NCBI RefSeq assembly: GCF_016862515.1
Contig: NZ_BONC01000001.1
Span: 186,001-250,000 of the forward strand
Origin: Asanoa iriomotensis
GTDB lineage: Bacteria > Actinomycetota > Actinomycetes > Mycobacteriales > Micromonosporaceae
Length of the DNA: 64,000 nt
Direction of reading: 5' to 3'
Part shown: one piece after another, positions 60,245 to 64,000 of the stretch
How the letters are laid out: every line of letters starts with the position of its first letter
How positions within the stretch are numbered: the first letter of the stretch is position 1
Notes under the pieces: generated by a model
The model's database searches: none
What the model was told of the DNA's origin: nothing
Seen by the model: only the letters and a program-made list of their open reading frames with translations
Translations under genes and position numbers: made by a program

Positions 60245-62974
60245 ATGATCGATCCTGCCGGCCCGCACGCGATGCACGGCCGGGACGCCGAGTTGGCCGC
60301 CGTCGAACGGCTGCTCCGGGACGCCCGGGCCAATCGCGGCGCGGCGCTCGTCGTGCGCGGCGATCCGGGGATCGGGAAGACGATGCTGCTCGCGGCGGCC
60401 CGCGAGGCCGGGACCGCCGCGGGCATGGCGGTGCTGTCCACGAACGGCGCGGAGACCGAAGCGGCGTTGCCGTTCGCCGGCCTGCACCAGCTCCTCGCGC
60501 CGGTGCTGGGCGACCTGCGGGCGCTGACGCCGCGTCTGCGGCGGACGTTGCGGGGCGCGTTCGGGCAGGGCGACACCAGACCGGACCGGTTCACCGTCGG
60601 GCTCGCCGTGCTGGAGCTCCTCGGCGACCGCGCGGCCCAGGCACCCCTGCTGATCCTCGCCGAGGACGCGCACTGGCTCGACCCGGAGACCCTCGACGTC
60701 CTCGTCTTCGTCGCCCGCCGCCTCACGGTCGAGCCGGTGGCCGCCTTGATCGCGGCACGGGCTCCGCTGGACGGCACGGGCCTCGTCCACCTGCACCTGC
60801 GCGAGCTGGACGACGAGGCCGCCCGGCGGGTCCTGCACGACCGCTCCCCCGCGCTCGACCCGGGCCTGCGCGAGCGGATCCTGACCGAGGCGGCGGGCAA
60901 CCCACTGGCGCTGGTCGAGCTGCCGGGCTGCCTCACGCCGGACAGCCCGACGGAGCTGATGCCGCTCAACGAACGCCTGGACAGCGCGTTCGCGGACCGG
61001 TTCGCCCAGCTGCCCGAGCCGACCCGCGCGTTCGTGGCCGCGTTCTCCGCCGACACCGGCGCACCGACGCCGGCGCTGGTGGCCGCCGCGGGCGCGCTGA
61101 CCGGCCACGCGGTCGACACCCGGTGCATCCAACCCGCCATCGACGCGGGGCTGCTCCAGATCCACGCGCGGCGGCTGCGCTTCCGGCATCCGCTGATGCG
61201 GGCGGCGGTCTACCGCGCCGTCGACGACGTCACCCGGATGACGGTCCACCGCGCCCTGGCCGACGCGGCCACCGCCGACCCGGACCGGCGGGCCTGGCAC
61301 CGCAGCGCCACCACGCTCGGCACGGACGAGGAGGTGAGCGCCGAGCTGGAGGCGACGGCGGGGCGGGCGGTCGAGCGGGGTGCGGTCGGCGTCGCCGTGG
61401 CCGGCCTGGACCGCGCGGCCGAGCTCACCGACGACCCGGCCCGCCGCGCGGCGCTGCTGCTGCGGGCCGCCGAGCTCGCCGCGGAGCTGCACGACCGGGG
61501 CCTCGCCGCCCGGATGGTCGCCAAGACCGACCCGGCGGCCTGCGACGTCGTCGACCGCGGCCGGCTGGCCCTGGTCGGTGACGTGGTCGAGCCCGGGGAC
61601 GTGCGGGACACCGGCCGGATCGACCTGCTGTGCGGTCTCGCCGAGCAGGCCCACGCGGCCGGCGACACCGGCGTCGCGGCCGCGCTGTGCTGGCGGGCGT
61701 CCTCGCGCGTCTGGTGGGCGAGCCTGCCGGCGGAGGTCGGCGCCCGGATCACCGCGGTCCTCGACAAGATGGACCTCGACGCCGACGATCCGCGGGCGCT
61801 GGCGATCGGGGCGTACGCGCAGCCCGACGCGTTCGGCGCCGCGACGCTGCGGCAACTACCGGCCCTGGTGCCCGACCGGTCCGACATCGACGGGATGCGC
61901 TACCTCGGCGGCGCGGCCCTGATCCTCGGCGACTTCGTCACCGCGTCGTCCTACCTGAGCACCGCCATCGCCGGATACCGCGCCCGGGGGCGGCCCGCAC
62001 CCCTCGCCCGCCTGCTGTCGTCCACCGGGCTCATCCGGCTGTGGCTCGGTCGCTGGCCCGCGGTCCGCGCCGACCTGGAGGAAGCCGAAGCGCTCGCGGC
62101 GGAGACCGGCGACCGGTTCTGGACCGTCGCGGCCCGCGCGAGCCAGGCCCTGCACGAGGCGATGAGCGGCAACGCCGGCGCCGCGACCCGGCTCGCCGAC
62201 GCGGTGCTGGCCAGCCCGCTCCTCGCCGGGGTGCGGTTCGCCGCCGCGGCCGCGCAGCACGCCCGCGGCGTCGCCGCCAACGCCGCCGGCCGGCACGACG
62301 AGGCGTTCGACCTCCTGGTCCGCCTCTTCGACCCGGCCGACGCCGCCCACCACCTCGACCTGTCGGGGTGGGCGCTGCCCGACCTCGCCGACGCCGCCGT
62401 CCGCGTGGGGCGCCAGGACGACCTGCGGGAGATCGTCGGACGGGCGCGGGACCGGGCGGCCCGGCTGCCCTCCCCGATGCTGCACCGTTGCCTCGCGTAC
62501 GCCACGGCCGTGCTGGCACCCGAACCGGAGGCCGGACCGGCGTTCGCCGCCGCCCTGGCCATGGACCTCGGACAGTGGCCCGTGCACCGGGCCCGCCTCG
62601 ACCTCGCCCACGGGAGCTGGCTGCGCCGGCGCCGGCACATCCTGGAGTCCCGCCGGCTCCTGCGGGCGGCGCGCGACGGCTTCGACGCGCTCGGCGCCGG
62701 CGCCTGGGCCCGGCTGGCGCGCGAGGAGCTGCGCGCGGCCGGCGAGGAGAGCGCGAGCCGGGCGGTGCCCTCCGGCGAGCAGCTGACCGCCCAGGAGCTG
62801 CAGACCGCGATCCTGGCGGGGGCCGGGCTGAGCAACCGGGAGATCGGCCAGCGGCTGTTCCTCTCGCACCGGACCGTCAGCTCGCACCTCTACCGCGTCT
62901 ATCCCAAGCTCGGCATCAGCGGCCGCGCCCAGCTCGCCGACGCCCTCGCCGCGCTCGACGCCCAGCCGCGCTGA
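60245..62974 (+). CDS. LAL-type (large ATP-binding LuxR) regulator
   Basis: 909 residues. MHGRDAELAAVERLL, P-loop RGDPGIGKTMLL near residue 40, Walker B LLILAEDAHWLDPETL; helical middle region; C-terminal HTH LTAQELQTAILAGAGLSNRE and HRTVSSHLYRVYPKLGI. It is only loosely similar to the divergent LAL protein, so the pair looks like two lineages rather than a recent duplication. ATG 60245 has GGGGAGG upstream. The downstream MBL-fold and alpha/beta-hydrolase genes share an upstream motif and may be targets. Confidence 0.92.
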   Translation: MIDPAGPHAMHGRDAELAAVERLLRDARANRGAALVVRGDPGIGKTMLLAAAREAGTAAGMAVLSTNGAETEAALPFAGLHQLLAPVLGDLRALTPRLRRTLRGAFGQGDTRPDRFTVGLAVLELLGDRAAQAPLLILAEDAHWLDPETLDVLVFVARRLTVEPVAALIAARAPLDGTGLVHLHLRELDDEAARRVLHDRSPALDPGLRERILTEAAGNPLALVELPGCLTPDSPTELMPLNERLDSAFADRFAQLPEPTRAFVAAFSADTGAPTPALVAAAGALTGHAVDTRCIQPAIDAGLLQIHARRLRFRHPLMRAAVYRAVDDVTRMTVHRALADAATADPDRRAWHRSATTLGTDEEVSAELEATAGRAVERGAVGVAVAGLDRAAELTDDPARRAALLLRAAELAAELHDRGLAARMVAKTDPAACDVVDRGRLALVGDVVEPGDVRDTGRIDLLCGLAEQAHAAGDTGVAAALCWRASSRVWWASLPAEVGARITAVLDKMDLDADDPRALAIGAYAQPDAFGAATLRQLPALVPDRSDIDGMRYLGGAALILGDFVTASSYLSTAIAGYRARGRPAPLARLLSSTGLIRLWLGRWPAVRADLEEAEALAAETGDRFWTVAARASQALHEAMSGNAGAATRLADAVLASPLLAGVRFAAAAAQHARGVAANAAGRHDEAFDLLVRLFDPADAAHHLDLSGWALPDLADAAVRVGRQDDLREIVGRARDRAARLPSPMLHRCLAYATAVLAPEPEAGPAFAAALAMDLGQWPVHRARLDLAHGSWLRRRRHILESRRLLRAARDGFDALGAGAWARLAREELRAAGEESASRAVPSGEQLTAQELQTAILAGAGLSNREIGQRLFLSHRTVSSHLYRVYPKLGISGRAQLADALAALDAQPR

Positions 62975-62975
62975 A

Positions 62976-62993
62976 CACCGTCACCGTACGGAT
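62976..62993 (+). promoter_or_regulatory. Shared upstream motif, copy 1 (before the MBL-fold gene)
   Basis: CACCGTCACCGTACGGAT begins two bases after the LAL stop codon. It matches 17 of 18 bases with the sequence at 63812-63829. Candidate activator or alternative-sigma site. Confidence 0.4.
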
Positions 62994-63028
62994 GCGCGCC
63001 GCCCGCCGTCGTATCGATCCTTGCCGGT

Positions 63029-63811
63029 ATGAAAAACGTGCGCGTGACGCATATCGGCGGCCCTACCGCGCTGGTCGAGGCGGCCGGCTGGCGCATACTC
63101 ACCGATCCCACCTTCGACCCACCGGGCCGGCGCTACTCGTTCGGCTGGGGCACCAGCTCGCGCAAGCGCACCGGCCCGGCGCTGCGACCCGACGAGCTCG
63201 GGCCCGTCGACGCGGTGCTGCTCACCCACGAGCACCACGCCGACAACCTGGACGACCGGGGTCGCGCCCTGCTGCCCGACGTGCCGATCGTGGTCACCAC
63301 CCGCGCGGGCGCCCGGCGGCTCGGCGGCGGCGCCCGCGGACTGCGGCCGTGGGCCGAGACGACCCTCACCGCGCCAGGCAGGCCACCCATCACCGTCACC
63401 GCGACACCGTGCCGGCACGGTCCGCCGCTCAGCCGCCCGATCGCCGGCCCGGTGGTCGGTTTCGCCCTGCACTGGGAGGGTCAGGAGCACGGCGTCTTCT
63501 GGATCACCGGCGACACCGTCCTCTTCCGCGGCGTGCGGCAGGTGCCCCGGCGCATGGTGGTCGACACGGTGCTGCTGCATCTCGGCGCCGTGCGGTTCCC
63601 CTCGACGGGGCCGCTGCACTACAGCATGACCGCCGCCGAGGCGGTGCAGCTGTGCACGCTGGCCCGCCCGCGCACGATCATCCCGGTGCACTACGAGGGC
63701 TGGGAGCACTTCACGCAGGGCCGCGACGCGGTGGAGAAGGCCTTCGCCGCGGCGCCCGACGACCTGGGCCAGCGCCTGCACTGGCTGCCACTGCGCACGA
63801 AACCGCACTAG
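63029..63811 (+). CDS. MBL-fold metallohydrolase (UlaG-like)
   Basis: 260 residues. The metal motif THEHHADN, near residues 66-73, is the HxHxDH-type signature with Asn at the last place; CRHGPP (His), ITGDTV (Asp) and IIPVHYEGW (His) supply the other ligands. N-terminal VTHIGGPTALVEAAGWRILT resembles UlaG/Zn-dependent hydrolases and N-acyl-phosphatidylethanolamine phospholipase D-like proteins. Substrate unknown. It starts 55 nt after the LAL regulator gene and is followed directly by the second copy of the shared motif. Confidence 0.88.
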   Translation: MKNVRVTHIGGPTALVEAAGWRILTDPTFDPPGRRYSFGWGTSSRKRTGPALRPDELGPVDAVLLTHEHHADNLDDRGRALLPDVPIVVTTRAGARRLGGGARGLRPWAETTLTAPGRPPITVTATPCRHGPPLSRPIAGPVVGFALHWEGQEHGVFWITGDTVLFRGVRQVPRRMVVDTVLLHLGAVRFPSTGPLHYSMTAAEAVQLCTLARPRTIIPVHYEGWEHFTQGRDAVEKAFAAAPDDLGQRLHWLPLRTKPH

Positions 63812-63829
63812 CACCGTCAACGTACGGAT
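63812..63829 (+). promoter_or_regulatory. Shared upstream motif, copy 2 (before the terminal hydrolase gene)
   Basis: CACCGTCAACGTACGGAT begins right after the MBL-gene stop and matches copy 1 except at one base. Both are followed by a GC-rich stretch and a CGTA element. Confidence 0.4.
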
Positions 63830-63896
63830 ACCGCGCGGCGCCTTGTTCGCCGAGCGTAGATCGCATCCTGCTCATCTTCCTGAAGGAGTACGACGC

Positions 63897-64000
63897 ATGA
63901 GCACGATCGTCCTGGTGCACGGGCTCTGGGTGACCCCACGCAGTTGGGAGCACTGGGTCTCGTACTACGAGAGCAAGGGTCACCAGGTGCTGACCCCGGC
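63897..64000 (+). CDS. alpha/beta hydrolase, N-terminal part (cut by window edge)
   Basis: The 34 visible residues start MSTIVLVHGLWVTPRSWEHW, a first strand and HG oxyanion motif of the alpha/beta-hydrolase fold, followed by GHQVLTPA, the second strand. GAAGGAG precedes the ATG at good distance. The rest lies beyond the window. Confidence 0.8.
   Translation, partial: MSTIVLVHGLWVTPRSWEHWVSYYESKGHQVLTP

Overview
The window is about 64 kb of very GC-rich chromosomal DNA. Strong G/C preference at third codon positions, frequent GTG starts, dense ATGA/GTGA overlaps, many TetR, LuxR and sugar-transport genes, a stand-alone bacterial Ku and leaderless transcripts all point to a soil or plant-associated actinomycete. 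The gene repertoire looks like Micromonosporaceae (Actinoplanes, Dactylosporangium or Asanoa type), but that family call is an inference from gene content. No rRNA, tRNA, CRISPR array, prophage or complete insertion sequence was seen.

Layout. 1-5.4 kb: a truncated FUSC membrane protein, an alpha/beta hydrolase with a TetR regulator, an MHYT membrane sensor with an alditol-oxidase-like flavoenzyme, and a GNAT/DUF952 pair. 5.4-19.1 kb is the carbohydrate region: a secreted GH81 endo-1,3-beta-glucanase with a binding module; a lipoprotein - permease - permease - GH3 beta-glucosidase operon; and, divergently, a xylose-isomerase-like epimerase, a ThuA protein and an aldo/keto reductase. The likely logic is extracellular glucan cleavage, ABC import of oligosaccharide, cytoplasmic hydrolysis and oxidoreductive processing of the sugar. 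19-32.5 kb holds single metabolic and regulatory genes, a histidine kinase/response regulator pair, an NB-ARC/TPR protein, Ku and a FAD monooxygenase. 32.5-35.7 kb is a ribbon-helix-helix regulator, a DUF4097 protein and a DrrAB-type ABC exporter behind an elaborate repeated operator. 35.8-43.1 kb contains a TetR regulator and a divergent solitary ketosynthase sharing one palindrome, a UBP zinc-finger protein, a large membrane-anchored patatin, a LacI regulator and a secreted HNH nuclease. 43.2-54.4 kb contains a nitronate monooxygenase, an M1 aminopeptidase, an HrpB helicase, a beta-propeller membrane protein, a second two-component pair, an MpaB/DUF2236 protein and a UbiA prenyltransferase. 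54.4-64 kb contains aldo/keto reductase, XRE regulator and alcohol dehydrogenase genes, two giant divergent LAL-type LuxR regulators, an MBL-fold hydrolase and the start of an alpha/beta hydrolase.

Two themes recur. First, several genes look damaged: a DUF4062/NB-ARC gene that lost its Walker domain and is frame-shifted, a decayed TMEM175 gene behind Ku, an AraC C-terminal remnant, a VOC gene without its N-terminal half, and a histidine kinase fused tail-to-tail with a membrane-protein gene. Second, several non-coding elements are conspicuous: a 33-bp perfect inverted repeat, two 21-bp perfect inverted repeats, a shared TetR palindrome, and a TANNNT box 6-7 nt before the start codon of ten genes, implying leaderless mRNAs. 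The best candidate for a little-described system is the ribbon-helix-helix / DUF4097 / ABC exporter operon with its TGGYRCCA operator array.
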